64,000 nucleotides of DNA, taken from positions 124,001 to 188,000 of the forward strand of contig CAKZPD010000034.1 in NCBI GenBank assembly GCA_937138475.1, in the 5' to 3' direction. Shown piece by piece: positions 43,824 to 53,555 of this stretch (position 1 is the first letter of the stretch; the number at the start of each line of letters is the position of its first letter). The translations under genes and the position numbers were made by a program. Under the pieces are notes generated by a model. It was not told the origin of the DNA and ran no database searches. It worked only from the letters and a program-made list of their open reading frames with translations. Source of the stretch: an uncultured Sulfitobacter sp. Its GTDB lineage: Bacteria > Pseudomonadota > Alphaproteobacteria > Rhodobacterales > Rhodobacteraceae.

Positions 43824-44798
43824 TCAGGGGGCGCCTTGCGGCGCCGTGGTTTTCTTGGATTTGCGGGTTTCGATGCCCAGGGCCCGTTCACGCCAGATGA
43901 TCAGCACACCGCCCACCGTCACCAGAAGCGCGCCAAAGATCATTGAGCCGGTCGGCAGTTCGGCAAAGACCAGATAGCCGATGAGGCTGGCGAAGATCAT
44001 CGAGGCATAATCGAAAGGGGCCAGCACCGAGACGCCGGCGAACCGATAGGATGACGTGACCATGATTTGCGCCACACCGCCCAGCACGCCGGCCAGCACC
44101 AGCAGCTCTATTGCGTTGCTGCTGGGCCAGACCCAGCTGAGGGCCGGATGCGGCAGGGCAAGGCCCAGCGGCAGCGTGGTCAGCGCCAAAGCGGATGCGG
44201 TGACCGAGAAATAGAACACGATTGCCGCCGTGTGGTCGGTTTGCACCAATTTGCGCACATGGATTTGCACCAGCGCCCGCATGATCGAGGCCGTCAGCAC
44301 GAAAAGCACCCCCAGCCGCGCCGGGTTATCCATGGTGCCGCCGTCCAGCGACAGGCGCGGCGCGATCACGATCAGCACGCCGATCAGGCCCAGCACCACG
44401 GCCGAGACACGGATCAGCCGGATGCGCTCCCCCAGAAACACCGCGGCAAAGATCACTGTGAACATCGGCGTGGCATAGCCGATGGCTGTGACTTCGGGCA
44501 GGGGCAGCAGGCCGAGGCCGGCAAAGGTCAGGCCCATGGCGGTGGTGCCAAACAGGCCGCGCCAGACATGGCCAAGGATGTTGTTGGCCCGCAGCCCGTC
44601 GCGCAATTGGCCGCGCTGCCAGAGCCAGAGCGCGATCACCGGCAGGGCGCAGGCGGATCGAAAGAACACCGCCTCGCCGGGGGGGACGGTTTCCGAGGCG
44701 GTTTTGATCAGCGCCGACATCACCATAAAGATGAACACCGCAGCCAGTTTGAGGCTGATGGCAAGGCCAAAACGGTTGGGCGTGGAAACGGGTGTCAT
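43824..44798 (-). CDS. EamA/DMT family transporter
   Basis: A 324-residue inner membrane protein with ten hydrophobic segments in two EamA repeats (FIFMVMSALIKTASE..., GLTFAGLGLLPLPEVTAIGYATPMF in the first; FDYASMIFASLIGYLVFAE in the second). Members export amino acids, metabolites or drugs; the substrate is not predictable. Placed 58 bases after aroC, separated from it by a 17-bp hairpin, and just before cobO. Confidence 0.87.
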   Translation of the reverse strand: MTPVSTPNRFGLAISLKLAAVFIFMVMSALIKTASETVPPGEAVFFRSACALPVIALWLWQRGQLRDGLRANNILGHVWRGLFGTTAMGLTFAGLGLLPLPEVTAIGYATPMFTVIFAAVFLGERIRLIRVSAVVLGLIGVLIVIAPRLSLDGGTMDNPARLGVLFVLTASIMRALVQIHVRKLVQTDHTAAIVFYFSVTASALALTTLPLGLALPHPALSWVWPSSNAIELLVLAGVLGGVAQIMVTSSYRFAGVSVLAPFDYASMIFASLIGYLVFAELPTGSMIFGALLVTVGGVLIIWRERALGIETRKSKKTTAPQGAP

Positions 44799-44807
44799 GG
44801 TGCATCA

Positions 44808-44850
44808 CTGCGCCCTTGGCCGGGAAAGATCAACCCGGCCAAGGGCGCAG
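44808..44850 (-). terminator. Very stable hairpin after aroC
   Basis: A perfect 17-bp stem (44808-44824 with 44834-44850) with a 9-base loop, six bases past the aroC stop on the minus strand and ten before the EamA start. No T run follows on the minus strand, so it may work as a terminator of low efficiency or as an RNA end protector. Confidence 0.6.
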
Positions 44851-44856
44851 TCTGGG

Positions 44857-45957
44857 TTAACCGATGTGGCCGCGGTTCTTGCCGATTTGGCCGCGATGCA
44901 ACAGCATGTGATCAAGCAACACACAGGCCATCATTGCCTCGGCGACGGGAACGGCACGGATGCCGACACAGGGGTCATGGCGCCCTTTGGTAATGATCTG
45001 GGTGTTCTCGCCGCTGCGGGTGATGGTGTTGCGGGTGGTCAGGATACTTGAGGTCGGTTTGACAGCAAAACGCAGCACGACATCCTGGCCCGTGCTGATG
45101 CCGCCCAAAATTCCCCCCGCGTGGTTGGACCCATAGACCGGGCCGTTTGGCCCCATCTGGATTTCGTCGGCGTTGGCTTCGCCGGTCAACATCGCGGCAG
45201 ACATGCCTTCGCCAATTTCGACGCCCTTGACGGCGTTGATGCTCATCATTGCGGCGGCCAGATCGGTGTCCAGCTTGCCATAGATCGGCGCGCCCAGACC
45301 CGCCGGCACGCCGCGGGCCACCACCTCGATTACTGCCCCGACCGAGCTGCCGGCCTTGCGCAGCGCGTCAAGACGTTCGGCCCATTGATTTGCCATGCCG
45401 GCATCGGGCGACCAAAAGGGGTTTTGATCAATCTGCGCCCAGTCAAAAGCATCACGGTCAATCTTGTCGGCGCCCATTTGCACCATATAGCCGGTGATCC
45501 GCAGATCCGGGCACAGCGATGCGATGGCGGCCCGCGCCAAACCACCGGCGGCAACCCGGCTGGCGGTTTCGCGGGCGCTGGACCGACCACCGCCGCGATA
45601 ATCGCGAATGCCGTATTTCTGGTAATAGGTGATATCCGCGTGTCCGGGCCGGAACTTGTCGATGATATCGCCGTAATCCTTGGACCGCTGATCGGTATTT
45701 TGGATCAACAGCTGCACCGGGGTGCCGGTGGTCTGGCCCTCAAACACTCCGGACAGGATCTGGACTTGATCTGGCTCTCGGCGCTGGGTGGTGTATTTGT
45801 TTTGCCCCGGTTTGCGCTTATCAAGCCAATGCTGAAGCATGGCTTCGTCAACCACCACCCCCGGCGGGCAGCCGTCAACGGTTGCACCGATTGCCGGCCC
45901 ATGGCTTTCGCCCCATGTGGTCACGCGGAAAAGATGTCCAAAGCTGTTCATCGACAT
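44857..45957 (-). CDS. aroC: Chorismate synthase
   Basis: Last shared step of aromatic amino acid synthesis; uses reduced FMN. The 366-residue protein has [20 protein letters not shown], the [19 protein letters not shown] region, [15 protein letters not shown] and [17 protein letters not shown]. Complete and typical. Starts 96 bases from the TPP riboswitch that reads the other way. Confidence 0.96.
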   Translation of the reverse strand: MSMNSFGHLFRVTTWGESHGPAIGATVDGCPPGVVVDEAMLQHWLDKRKPGQNKYTTQRREPDQVQILSGVFEGQTTGTPVQLLIQNTDQRSKDYGDIIDKFRPGHADITYYQKYGIRDYRGGGRSSARETASRVAAGGLARAAIASLCPDLRITGYMVQMGADKIDRDAFDWAQIDQNPFWSPDAGMANQWAERLDALRKAGSSVGAVIEVVARGVPAGLGAPIYGKLDTDLAAAMMSINAVKGVEIGEGMSAAMLTGEANADEIQMGPNGPVYGSNHAGGILGGISTGQDVVLRFAVKPTSSILTTRNTITRSGENTQIITKGRHDPCVGIRAVPVAEAMMACVLLDHMLLHRGQIGKNRGHIG

Positions 45958-46051
45958 ATGCGGGCTCCTTCTTGGGGGTGCTTACCCGCAGCGATGCAAG
46001 GGCTCAAGGTCTTTTGGCTTGCGCGGGCCGCGGCAAGGCCCTATCGATGCG

Positions 46052-46138
46052 CTTACCTCGGGGGGCCTTCTGGCTGAGATACGCATATGCGTGGACCCGT
46101 TGAACCTGAACCGGTTAACACCGGCGGAGGGAAGGTCT
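46052..46138 (+). ncRNA. TPP riboswitch (THI element)
   Basis: Matches the thi-box: CTGAGAT (46074-46080), ACCCGTTGAACCTGA (46095-46109) and the GCGGAGGGA end (46125-46132 region), with P1 formed by ACCT (46055-46058) and AGGT (46133-46136). It precedes thiB by 45 bases. A CTCCA at 46146-46150 can pair with TGGAG in the thiB ribosome binding site (46172-46176), and alternatively with GGAG in the aptamer 3' side, which suggests control of translation. Confidence 0.93.
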
Positions 46139-46182
46139 TGGAATTCTCCACCTTTTCCGACGCCGCATTAATGGAGGATACA

Positions 46183-47160
46183 ATGAAGTATCTTGCTTTT
46201 GCAGCGGGCGCGGTTTGCGCCTCGGCCGTATGGGCCGAAACACCTGAACTGACCATCTATACCTATGACAGCTTTGTGTCGGACTGGGGCCCCGGCCCGG
46301 CGGTCAAGGCCGCGTTCGAGGCCGATTGCGCCTGCACGCTGAACTTTGTTGCCGCCGGCGATGGCGCGGCCCTGCTGGCCCGGTTGCAACTTGAGGGCGG
46401 TCGCTCTCAGGCTGATATCGTGCTGGGGCTGGACACCAGCCTGATCGCGGCCGCCAAAGACACCGGGCTGTTTGCACCGCACGCGGTCAACGCCAGCTTT
46501 GATTTGCCGATCACCTGGGCCGATGACAGTTTTGTGCCCTATGATTGGGGGTATTTTGCCTTTGTCCATAACGCCGGTATGGCCGCACCGACCAGCCTGC
46601 GGGCCTTGGCCGACAGTGACGCCAAGATCGTCATCCAAGATCCGCGCTCCTCGACGCCGGGGTTGGGATTGCTGATGTGGGTCAAGGCCGCCTATGGCGA
46701 TGCAGCCCCGGCGATCTGGGCCGATCTGGCGGACAATATCGTCACCGTCACCAAGGGCTGGTCCGAGGCCTATGGGCTGTTCCTTGAAGGCGAGGCCGAT
46801 ATGGTGCTGTCTTATACCACTTCGCCGGCCTATCACCTGATCGCCGAAGAAGACAGCAGCAAGGCCGCCGCCGCCTTTGACGAGGGCCATTACATGCAGA
46901 TCGAAGTGGCCGGAAAACTGGCCGCTTCGGATCAGCCCGAGCTGGCCGATGCGTTCTTGTCATTCATGGTCAGCGACGCCTTCCAGTCGATCATTCCAAC
47001 GACGAACTGGATGTATCCGGCGGTGGTGCCTGCGGCGGGGTTGCCGGATGGGTTCGACAGCCTGATTGCCCCGCAAAAGGCGCTTTTGCTGGATGCTGAT
47101 GCCGTGCCGGCGCTGCGCGAAGAAGCCTTGCAGGAATGGCTGAGCGCGCTGTCGAAATAA
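46183..47160 (+). CDS. thiB: Thiamine/TPP ABC transporter substrate-binding protein
   Basis: Periplasmic receptor for thiamine, its monophosphate or diphosphate. The 325-residue protein has a signal peptide (about 1-18, cut near VWA-E) and the ThiB pattern ELTIYTYDSFVSDWGPGPAVKAAFE, TWADDSFVPYDWGYFAFVHN and FMVSDAFQSIIPTTNWMYP. The ATG at 46183 has a GGAGGA site; a longer frame begins inside the riboswitch and is rejected. First gene of thiBPQ under the TPP riboswitch. Confidence 0.95.
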   Translation: MKYLAFAAGAVCASAVWAETPELTIYTYDSFVSDWGPGPAVKAAFEADCACTLNFVAAGDGAALLARLQLEGGRSQADIVLGLDTSLIAAAKDTGLFAPHAVNASFDLPITWADDSFVPYDWGYFAFVHNAGMAAPTSLRALADSDAKIVIQDPRSSTPGLGLLMWVKAAYGDAAPAIWADLADNIVTVTKGWSEAYGLFLEGEADMVLSYTTSPAYHLIAEEDSSKAAAAFDEGHYMQIEVAGKLAASDQPELADAFLSFMVSDAFQSIIPTTNWMYPAVVPAAGLPDGFDSLIAPQKALLLDADAVPALREEALQEWLSALSK

Positions 47161-48689
47161 GCAAACGCAGCGGGATTGCGGCGGCGGGGTTTGTCGCCGC
47201 CGTGATCCTTGCGGCGTTGCTGGCGGTCTTGGCACGGGCCGAGGGCGCCGGTTTGGGCCCGGCCGATTGGGCGGCCCTGCGGTTCACCGTTGTGCAGGCC
47301 GCATGGTCCAGCGCCCTGTCGGTGGGCTGTGCGATTTTTCTGGCGCGGGCCTTGGCGCGGCGGCGGTTTTGGGGCCGGCGGGCGATGATCACCCTGCTGG
47401 GGGCACCATTTATTTTGCCGGTCATCGTTGCGGTTCTTGGCTTGTTGGCGGTGTTTGGACGGGCCGGATGGCTGAATGATCTGCTGGGGCTGGTGGGGCG
47501 CGCGCCGCTGTCTGTCTATGGGCTGCACGGGGTGGTTTTGGCGCATGTGTTTTTCAACCTGCCCCTGGCAACGCGGCTGTTCTTGCAAGGCTGGCAGGCC
47601 ATCCCGGCCGAACGCTTTCGTCTGGCCGCCCAGCTTGATCTGCCCGCCCCTGTGGTCGCCAAGGTTCTTGAGCGCCCAATGCTGCGGCAGGTGGCGCCGG
47701 GGGCGTTGGCCTTGATATTCGTGATTTGCCTGACCAGCTTTGCCGTGGCGCTGACCCTGGGCGGCGGGCCACGCGCCACCACCCTTGAGCTGGCGATTTA
47801 TCAGGCGTTCCGTTTTGATTTCGATTTATCGCGGGCGGCGCTGTTGTCGGTGCTTCAGATCACCGTGGCAGGCGCGGCGGCGGCGCTGGCGCTGTGGATC
47901 GTGCCGCCGTTGGCCTTTGGCACAGGCAAGCAAGACCCCGGCCCACGCTGGGATGCGCGCGGCGGCGTCATGCTGTTTCAAGACAGTGCGGTCATCGCCT
48001 TGGCGCTTGCCTTTCTAGCCCTGCCCCTGACCGCCGTGGCGCTGCCCGGCCTCGCGGGGCTGATGGACTTGCCCGTGTCGGTGTGGCGCGCGGCGCTGTC
48101 CTCTTTGGGGGTCGCAGCGCTGAGCATTGCGGTGATGCTGGGGCTGGCGCTGCCGATGGCGGGTTGGATTGCCACCCGGCGCACCGGCCTGGCCGAGGCC
48201 GTGGGCCTTTTGGGCTTGGCCGCCTCGCCGTTGATGATCGGCACCGGGTGGTTCATCCTGATCAACCCCTGGGTCAACCCGATGTCGGTGGCGCTGCCGG
48301 TCACGGCGCTGGTCAATGCGCTGAGCGCGCTGCCCTTTGCCCTGCGCATCCTGATCCCCGCGTTTCAGGATGCGCTGTCGAACTTTGGGCGCCTTTCAGC
48401 GGCGCTGGGGCTGGGCAGCTTGGCGATCTGGCGTTGGGTGATCGTGCCGCGCTGCCGCGGGGCGATTGGCTTTGCCGCAGGGTTGACCGGTGCCCTGTCG
48501 GTTGGGGATCTGGGCGTTATCGCGCTGTTTGCGGATCCAGGCCGTGCGACGCTGCCGTTGCTGATGTATCGTCTGATGGGCGCCTATCAGATGCAGGCCG
48601 CCGCAGGCGCCGCGCTGGTGCTGATCATTCTGGCGCTGGGGGTTTTCTGGATATGCGACCGATGGGGGCAAGCCAATGCTGACGCTTGA
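47136..48689 (+). CDS. thiP: Thiamine/TPP ABC transporter permease
   Basis: Inner membrane channel made of two fused permease halves, 517 residues and about 12 segments. The coupling motif appears twice (AAQLDLPAPVVAKVLERPMLRQVAPG and AALGLGSLAIWRWVIVPRCRGAI). The ATG at 47136 overlaps thiB by 25 bases; the end overlaps thiQ by 14 bases. Typical ThiP length. Confidence 0.94.
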   Translation: MAERAVEISKRSGIAAAGFVAAVILAALLAVLARAEGAGLGPADWAALRFTVVQAAWSSALSVGCAIFLARALARRRFWGRRAMITLLGAPFILPVIVAVLGLLAVFGRAGWLNDLLGLVGRAPLSVYGLHGVVLAHVFFNLPLATRLFLQGWQAIPAERFRLAAQLDLPAPVVAKVLERPMLRQVAPGALALIFVICLTSFAVALTLGGGPRATTLELAIYQAFRFDFDLSRAALLSVLQITVAGAAAALALWIVPPLAFGTGKQDPGPRWDARGGVMLFQDSAVIALALAFLALPLTAVALPGLAGLMDLPVSVWRAALSSLGVAALSIAVMLGLALPMAGWIATRRTGLAEAVGLLGLAASPLMIGTGWFILINPWVNPMSVALPVTALVNALSALPFALRILIPAFQDALSNFGRLSAALGLGSLAIWRWVIVPRCRGAIGFAAGLTGALSVGDLGVIALFADPGRATLPLLMYRLMGAYQMQAAAGAALVLIILALGVFWICDRWGQANADA

Positions 48690-49368
48690 TAAACTGTTGA
48701 TCCACCAAGGCGGCTTTCAGCTGCGCGCCGATTTTCAGCTTGCGCCGGGGCGTAAAACCGCCGTGATTGGCCCGTCTGGGGCAGGGAAATCGACGCTCTT
48801 GGCGGCGCTTTGCGGATTTGTTCCCCTGCAAGGGGGGCGGATATTGTGGCAAGATCAGGATATTACCGATGCCCCGCCCGCCCAGCGCCCCATGGCGATG
48901 CTGTTTCAAGACAACAATCTTTTCCCGCATCTGAGCGTGTCGCAAAACGTTGGGCTGGGGCTGCGCGGTGATCTGCGTCTTGACGCCAAGGACCAAGCCG
49001 CCGTGGCACAGGCCCTGCACCGGGTCGGCCTGACAGATCATCGCGATGCCCGCGCCGCGACCCTGTCCGGCGGACAGCAAAGCCGGGCCGCCCTGGCCCG
49101 CGTTCTGGTCCAGCACCGCCCGCTGATCATTCTGGACGAACCCTTTGCCGCCCTGGGCCCGGCGATGCGATACGACATGCTGGATCTGGTCGCCGCCCTG
49201 ACCCAAGAACAGCGCGCGACCCTTTTGATGGTCACCCATGCGCCCGATGACGTGCGCCGGATCGCCGATGATGTGGTATTTGTTGCGGATGGGCTGGCCC
49301 AGCCGCCACAGCCCGCGACGCAGTTGCTGAACAACCCGCCGCAGGCCTTGCAAGCTTATCTTGGCTAA
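48676..49368 (+). CDS. thiQ: Thiamine ABC transporter ATP-binding protein
   Basis: ATPase of the thiamine importer. The 230-residue protein has Walker [13 protein letters not shown], signature [15 protein letters not shown], Walker [17 protein letters not shown] and the H-loop in MVTHAPDD. It overlaps thiP and its stop codon overlaps that of converging ribH (49365-49368). Confidence 0.94.
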   Translation: MLTLDKLLIHQGGFQLRADFQLAPGRKTAVIGPSGAGKSTLLAALCGFVPLQGGRILWQDQDITDAPPAQRPMAMLFQDNNLFPHLSVSQNVGLGLRGDLRLDAKDQAAVAQALHRVGLTDHRDARAATLSGGQQSRAALARVLVQHRPLIILDEPFAALGPAMRYDMLDLVAALTQEQRATLLMVTHAPDDVRRIADDVVFVADGLAQPPQPATQLLNNPPQALQAYLG

Positions 49369-49811
49369 GCGACGCGGGCCGTTTGAACCCCCTGGCGGGC
49401 CGCCAGAATACCCAAGGCGGCTGTTGCGGCCTCGGCGCCTTTGGTGACAAAATGCGCGCGATAGATGGCGTTGTGATGGTCGGTTTCCTGATATTGATGC
49501 GGCGTGAGGGAAACAGACAGAACCGGCACGCCGGTATCCAGCCCGACACGCATCAGCCCATCCACCACAGCGCTGGCGACAAAATCATGGCGATAGATCC
49601 CGCCATCCACCACAAAGGCGGCACAAATCACCGCATCATAGCGACCGGTCCTGGCCAGCTCTTGCGCCATCAGCGGTAATTCAAAGGCGCCCGGCACATC
49701 AAAGGTATCCACCTGCGCCGCGGGGATGGTTTGGGTAAATCCGTCATAAGCGCGGTCCACGATATCGGCGTGCCACTGTGCTTTTACAAAAGCGAAACGG
49801 GTGTGTGTCAT
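49365..49811 (-). CDS. ribH: 6,7-dimethyl-8-ribityllumazine synthase, RibH2 type
   Basis: Makes the riboflavin precursor lumazine. The 148-residue protein starts [20 protein letters not shown] and contains [16 protein letters not shown] and [25 protein letters not shown], which is the type II (Brucella/Mesorhizobium RibH2) form rather than the icosahedral RibH1 type. The start at 49811 follows family length. It is a stand-alone gene under an FMN riboswitch, which suggests a flavin-starvation isozyme in addition to a housekeeping ribH elsewhere. Confidence 0.92.
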   Translation of the reverse strand: MTHTRFAFVKAQWHADIVDRAYDGFTQTIPAAQVDTFDVPGAFELPLMAQELARTGRYDAVICAAFVVDGGIYRHDFVASAVVDGLMRVGLDTGVPVLSVSLTPHQYQETDHHNAIYRAHFVTKGAEAATAALGILAARQGVQTARVA

Positions 49812-49887
49812 ATGTGATCTCCTTTTGGTTTCGACACGTCCACCCAAGGCGATCACACACAAGGGCGCCGGGGCGCCGCTGTCTGCA

Positions 49888-50023
49888 TTCTCTTTCATCC
49901 GGACTGTGACCGTCGGCCCTGGAGTTTCACCAGATCTGCTGACACCCCGAATGGGGCCGCTCGCGGGCTTGCCGGGTCATGCCCTGCTTACCGCCGGTGG
50001 GGAATTTCACCCCGCCCTGAGAA
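49888..50023 (-). ncRNA. FMN riboswitch (RFN element)
   Basis: Minus-strand reading shows the conserved RFN blocks: GGGCGGGGTGAAATTCCCCACCGGCGG start, GTAAG..CAGGG, AGCCCGCGAGC, GTCAGCAGATCTGGTGA..CTCCAGGGCCGACGGT and the CAGTCCGGATG end (described by position: 50017 down to 49892). It ends about 77 bases before the ribH start; between them a self-complementary GGCGCC pair (49864-49877) may sequester or terminate. Confidence 0.94.
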
Positions 50024-50087
50024 TGGCGCCACGTTGCCAAGATCGGCGCGATGCCGCAATAGTAAATCGTCAAAGCAGGAGCCCAAG

Positions 50088-50732
50088 ATGCACCCAAACC
50101 CGATTTTTCACAGCCACAGCGCGCAGGCCAACCTGGCCTTTGCCCGCAAGATGGGGTTTGGCGTTCTGGCCGTCGCGGCGGCAGGAGCAGGGGATGGGGC
50201 GGGCGCGCCGCATCTGTCGCATGTGCCGTTTGTGCTGGACGATGATGGCACCGCCTGGCTGCACCTTGTGCGGTCAAATCCGATTGCGCGGGCGCTGACC
50301 ACGCCGCTGCCGGCCAAGATCGCTGTGTCCGGGCCGGATGCCTATATTTCGCCTGATTGGTATGGGGTGCCCGATCAGGTGCCAACCTGGAATTACGTCG
50401 CCGTGCACCTGACCGGAACGCTTGGCCTGCTGCCCCAGGCGGATTTGCCGGCGCTGCTGCACCGTCAGTCGCAGCATTTTGAGGCGCGCCTTGCGCCCAA
50501 GCCCCCTTGGCTGCCCGACAAAATGACGCCCGAGACCCTGACCGGGATGATGCGCCAAATCGTGCCCTGCCGGTTCGATTGCACCAAGATTGATGGCACT
50601 TGGAAGCTGAGCCAGAACAAACCCGATGCGGTGCGCCACGCGGCGGCGGCGGCGCTTGGGGCCAGCGGCACAGACCCCGGCGCCAAAGCCATGGCAGACC
50701 TGATGCGCGCCCCGCCGACGCGCGGGGCATAA
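50088..50732 (+). CDS. FMN-binding negative transcriptional regulator (PaiB family)
   Basis: A 214-residue flavin-binding split-barrel protein. Motifs: HLSHVPFVLDDDGTAWLHLVRSNPIAR, AYISPDWYGVPDQVPTWNYVAVHLTG and KLSQNKP, all hallmarks of PaiB. In Bacillus PaiB affects sporulation and protease genes, but the family is mostly uncharacterised. The ATG at 50088 has an AGGAG site. It diverges from the FMN riboswitch, only 65 bases apart, an apt setting for an FMN-binding protein. Confidence 0.88.
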   Translation: MHPNPIFHSHSAQANLAFARKMGFGVLAVAAAGAGDGAGAPHLSHVPFVLDDDGTAWLHLVRSNPIARALTTPLPAKIAVSGPDAYISPDWYGVPDQVPTWNYVAVHLTGTLGLLPQADLPALLHRQSQHFEARLAPKPPWLPDKMTPETLTGMMRQIVPCRFDCTKIDGTWKLSQNKPDAVRHAAAAALGASGTDPGAKAMADLMRAPPTRGA

Positions 50733-50829
50733 ACCCCTGGCGCTGGATCCATTGCGCCGGATCATATGGGCTGGACGGGCGGCGGGGCGCTGTTAGGGTG
50801 CGCATATCCTGCCATCAATGGAGCATTGC

Positions 50830-51441
50830 ATGAAACTTTATTACAGCCCGACATCGCCCTATGTGCGCAAAGTCATGGTGCTGCTGCGCGAAACCGGCCA
50901 GCTTGACGATGTGACGTTGGACAGCATCACCCCCACCCCAACCGACCCACCCAAACGGTTGCTGGGCACCAACCCGCTGACCAAAATTCCCGCGCTTGAA
51001 CTGACCAGCGGTGAATCGCTTTTCGACAGCCGGGTGATCTGTGCCTATCTGGATGACCGCGCCGGTTCCGGGCTTTATTCACAGGGCACAGCGCGCTGGC
51101 GCACCATGACCCTTGAGGCGCTGGCAGATGGGATCTTGGATGCGGCTTTGCTTATGACCTATGAAAACCGCCTGCGTCCGCAGGATAAATATTGGGATGA
51201 TTGGGTGCAGGGGCAATGGCACAAGATCGCCGGGGCCTGCGGCGTGCTGAACACCCAATGGCAAGATCACCTGAACGGGCCGCTTGACATGGGGCAGATC
51301 GCGCTGGGCTGTGCGCTGGGGTATGTGGATTTCCGCCACGGCGCGCGCGACTGGCGCGCAGGCAATCCTGCGCTTGCCGATTGGTATTTGCGGTTTGATT
51401 CGCGTCCGTCCATGCAGGAAACCGCACCGCCTGCCGCATAA
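50830..51441 (+). CDS. Glutathione S-transferase family protein
   Basis: Conjugates or reduces substrates with glutathione. The 203-residue protein has a thioredoxin-like N domain ([22 protein letters not shown]; Ser of SPTSPYV as catalytic candidate, [11 protein letters not shown] with the cis-Pro, [12 protein letters not shown]) and a helical C domain. Start chosen at 50830 with a TGGAGC site. It lies 98 bases past the PaiB gene and upstream of petA on the same strand. Confidence 0.9.
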   Translation: MKLYYSPTSPYVRKVMVLLRETGQLDDVTLDSITPTPTDPPKRLLGTNPLTKIPALELTSGESLFDSRVICAYLDDRAGSGLYSQGTARWRTMTLEALADGILDAALLMTYENRLRPQDKYWDDWVQGQWHKIAGACGVLNTQWQDHLNGPLDMGQIALGCALGYVDFRHGARDWRAGNPALADWYLRFDSRPSMQETAPPAA

Positions 51442-51638
51442 ATTTTGCCCGACCGCGCCCAATACCGTTGCATGAATGCCATTTTTCAAGGGGCTTTGTG
51501 CGCCCTGCGACCGTTTGCGCTGTTAAGATCACTGGACGGGGCGAAGTCCGGACGTTAAACACCGCCCAGAGTAGGGCGGCGCTTTGCGTCGCCGCGATGG
51601 CTTTTGGCCGATTTTGGCCCAAGATTTGGAGTAAACCC

Positions 51639-52199
51639 GTGTCCCAAGCAGAAGATCACGAAGGCACCCGGAGGGATTTCCTTTACTATGCCACAGGCGG
51701 TGCAGGGGCGATTGCCGCTGGCGCTGCTGTCTGGCCGTTGGTCAACCAGATGAACCCCTCGGCGGATGTGCGTGCCTTGTCATCCATTCGCGTGGATGTC
51801 AGCGAGGTTGAGCCCGGCACCCAATTGACCGTGAAATGGCTGGGCAAGCCGGTGTTTATCCGTCGCCGCACCGAGGCAGAAATCGCCGAGGCCAAAGCCG
51901 TCGACGTATCGACCCTGCCCGATCAAGGCGCCGAAAACGAGAACCTGTCAGGGGATCTGCCTGCAACCGATGAAAACCGTGCGCTTGACGCATCCGGCGA
52001 ATGGCTGGTGATGATGGGTGTTTGCACCCACCTTGGCTGTGTGCCGTTGGGCGATGCAGGTGATTTTGGTGGCTGGTTCTGCCCATGCCATGGATCGCAT
52101 TACGACACAGCGGGCCGTATTCGCAAAGGCCCGGCACCGCGCAACCTGCCCGTGCCTGTCGCAGAATTCGTGGATGAAACCACGATCAAACTCGGTTAA
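51639..52199 (+). CDS. petA: Rieske iron-sulfur subunit of cytochrome bc1
   Basis: Takes electrons from ubiquinol at the Qo site and passes them to cytochrome c1. The 186-residue protein has a Tat motif (Arg11-Arg12, [11 protein letters not shown]), an N-terminal membrane anchor and the 2Fe-2S motifs CTHLGC (Cys129, His131) and CPCHGSHYD (Cys148, His151) with the Cys134/Cys150 disulfide. It starts with GTG at 51639 after a TTGGAG site; a longer frame upstream lies in the promoter region. First gene of petABC. Confidence 0.95.
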   Translation: MSQAEDHEGTRRDFLYYATGGAGAIAAGAAVWPLVNQMNPSADVRALSSIRVDVSEVEPGTQLTVKWLGKPVFIRRRTEAEIAEAKAVDVSTLPDQGAENENLSGDLPATDENRALDASGEWLVMMGVCTHLGCVPLGDAGDFGGWFCPCHGSHYDTAGRIRKGPAPRNLPVPVAEFVDETTIKLG

Positions 52200-52210
52200 C
52201 GGAGAACCCC

Positions 52211-53539
52211 ATGTCAGGAATTCCTCACGACCATTACGAGCCGAAATCGAACGGCGAAAAGTGGCTTCATTCTCGGTTGCCGATTGTTGGTTTGCTGTAT
52301 GACACGCTGATGATCCCAACCCCAAAAAACCTGAACTGGATGTGGATCTGGGGCATCGTGCTGACGTTTTGTCTGGCGCTTCAGATTGTCACCGGCATCG
52401 TTCTGGTGATGCATTACACGCCGCATGTCGACATGGCCTTTGCCTCGGTCGAGCACATCATGCGCAACGTCAATGGCGGCTATATGCTGCGGTATTTGCA
52501 CGCCAACGGCGCGTCGCTGTTCTTTATCGCCGTCTATGCGCATATCTTCCGGGGGCTTTACTATGGCTCTTACAAGGCGCCGCGCGAGATCACCTGGATC
52601 ATTGGTATGCTGATCTATCTGATGATGATGGGCACAGCCTTCATGGGTTATGTTTTGCCTTGGGGTCAGATGTCCTTCTGGGGTGCCACCGTGATCACCG
52701 GCCTGTTCGGCGCGATCCCGTTCATTGGCGAAGCGCTGCAAACATGGCTGCTGGGTGGACCTGCGGTGGACAACGCGACGCTGAACCGGTTCTTCTCGTT
52801 GCATTATCTGTTGCCGTTCGTGATTGCCGGTCTGGTGATCGTGCATATCTGGGCCTTCCACACCACCGGCAACAACAACCCAACAGGGGTTGAGGTGCGC
52901 CGCGGTTCCAAAGAGGACGCCAAGAAAGACACCCTGCCGTTCTGGCCCTATTTCGTGATCAAAGACCTGTTCGCGCTGGCCGTGATCATGACCGTGTTCT
53001 TTGCCATCGTCGGCTTTATGCCCAACTATCTGGGGCATCCCGATAACTATATCGAGGCCAACGCCCTGGCGACACCGGCGCACATCGTCCCTGAATGGTA
53101 TTTCCTGCCCTTCTATGCGATTTTGCGTGCCTTCACGAGCGAAGTCTGGGTTGTTCAGATTGCCTCGTTTGTCACGGGCGGCATCATCGACGCCAAGTTC
53201 TTTGGTGTGCTGGCGATGTTTGGTGCGATTGCTGTCATGGCACTGGCGCCTTGGCTGGATACGTCTTCGGTGCGGTCGGGGCGCTATCGTCCGATGTTCA
53301 AGTGGTGGTTCGCCCTGCTGGTCGTCGATTTCTTTGCCCTGATGTGGTTGGGCGCCATGCCAGCAGAAGAGCCATATGCAAGCTTTTCGCTGATTGCGGC
53401 GGCCTATTGGTTTGGCTATTTCCTGGTGATCCTGCCGCTGCTTGGCGTGATCGAAAAGCCTTTGGCCCAGCCCGCAACCATCGAAGAAGACTTCGACGCG
53501 CATTACGGCAAGTCAGCCGATGCGACGCCAGCCGAATAA
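52211..53539 (+). CDS. petB: Cytochrome b of the bc1 complex
   Basis: Membrane core with two haems and the Qo and Qi quinone sites. The 442-residue protein has eight membrane segments, paired histidines ([35 protein letters not shown]), the Qo PEWY motif in [14 protein letters not shown] and [16 protein letters not shown]. Starts 11 bases after petA with a GGAGA site. It is near the Rhodobacter length of 437-445. Confidence 0.96.
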   Translation: MSGIPHDHYEPKSNGEKWLHSRLPIVGLLYDTLMIPTPKNLNWMWIWGIVLTFCLALQIVTGIVLVMHYTPHVDMAFASVEHIMRNVNGGYMLRYLHANGASLFFIAVYAHIFRGLYYGSYKAPREITWIIGMLIYLMMMGTAFMGYVLPWGQMSFWGATVITGLFGAIPFIGEALQTWLLGGPAVDNATLNRFFSLHYLLPFVIAGLVIVHIWAFHTTGNNNPTGVEVRRGSKEDAKKDTLPFWPYFVIKDLFALAVIMTVFFAIVGFMPNYLGHPDNYIEANALATPAHIVPEWYFLPFYAILRAFTSEVWVVQIASFVTGGIIDAKFFGVLAMFGAIAVMALAPWLDTSSVRSGRYRPMFKWWFALLVVDFFALMWLGAMPAEEPYASFSLIAAAYWFGYFLVILPLLGVIEKPLAQPATIEEDFDAHYGKSADATPAE

Positions 53540-53555
53540 AAGGAAACGCGAGCTT

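Noticed and set aside
46087-46182. Upstream ATG for thiB
   Set aside because: It lies within the TPP riboswitch and would put 32 residues before the signal peptide.
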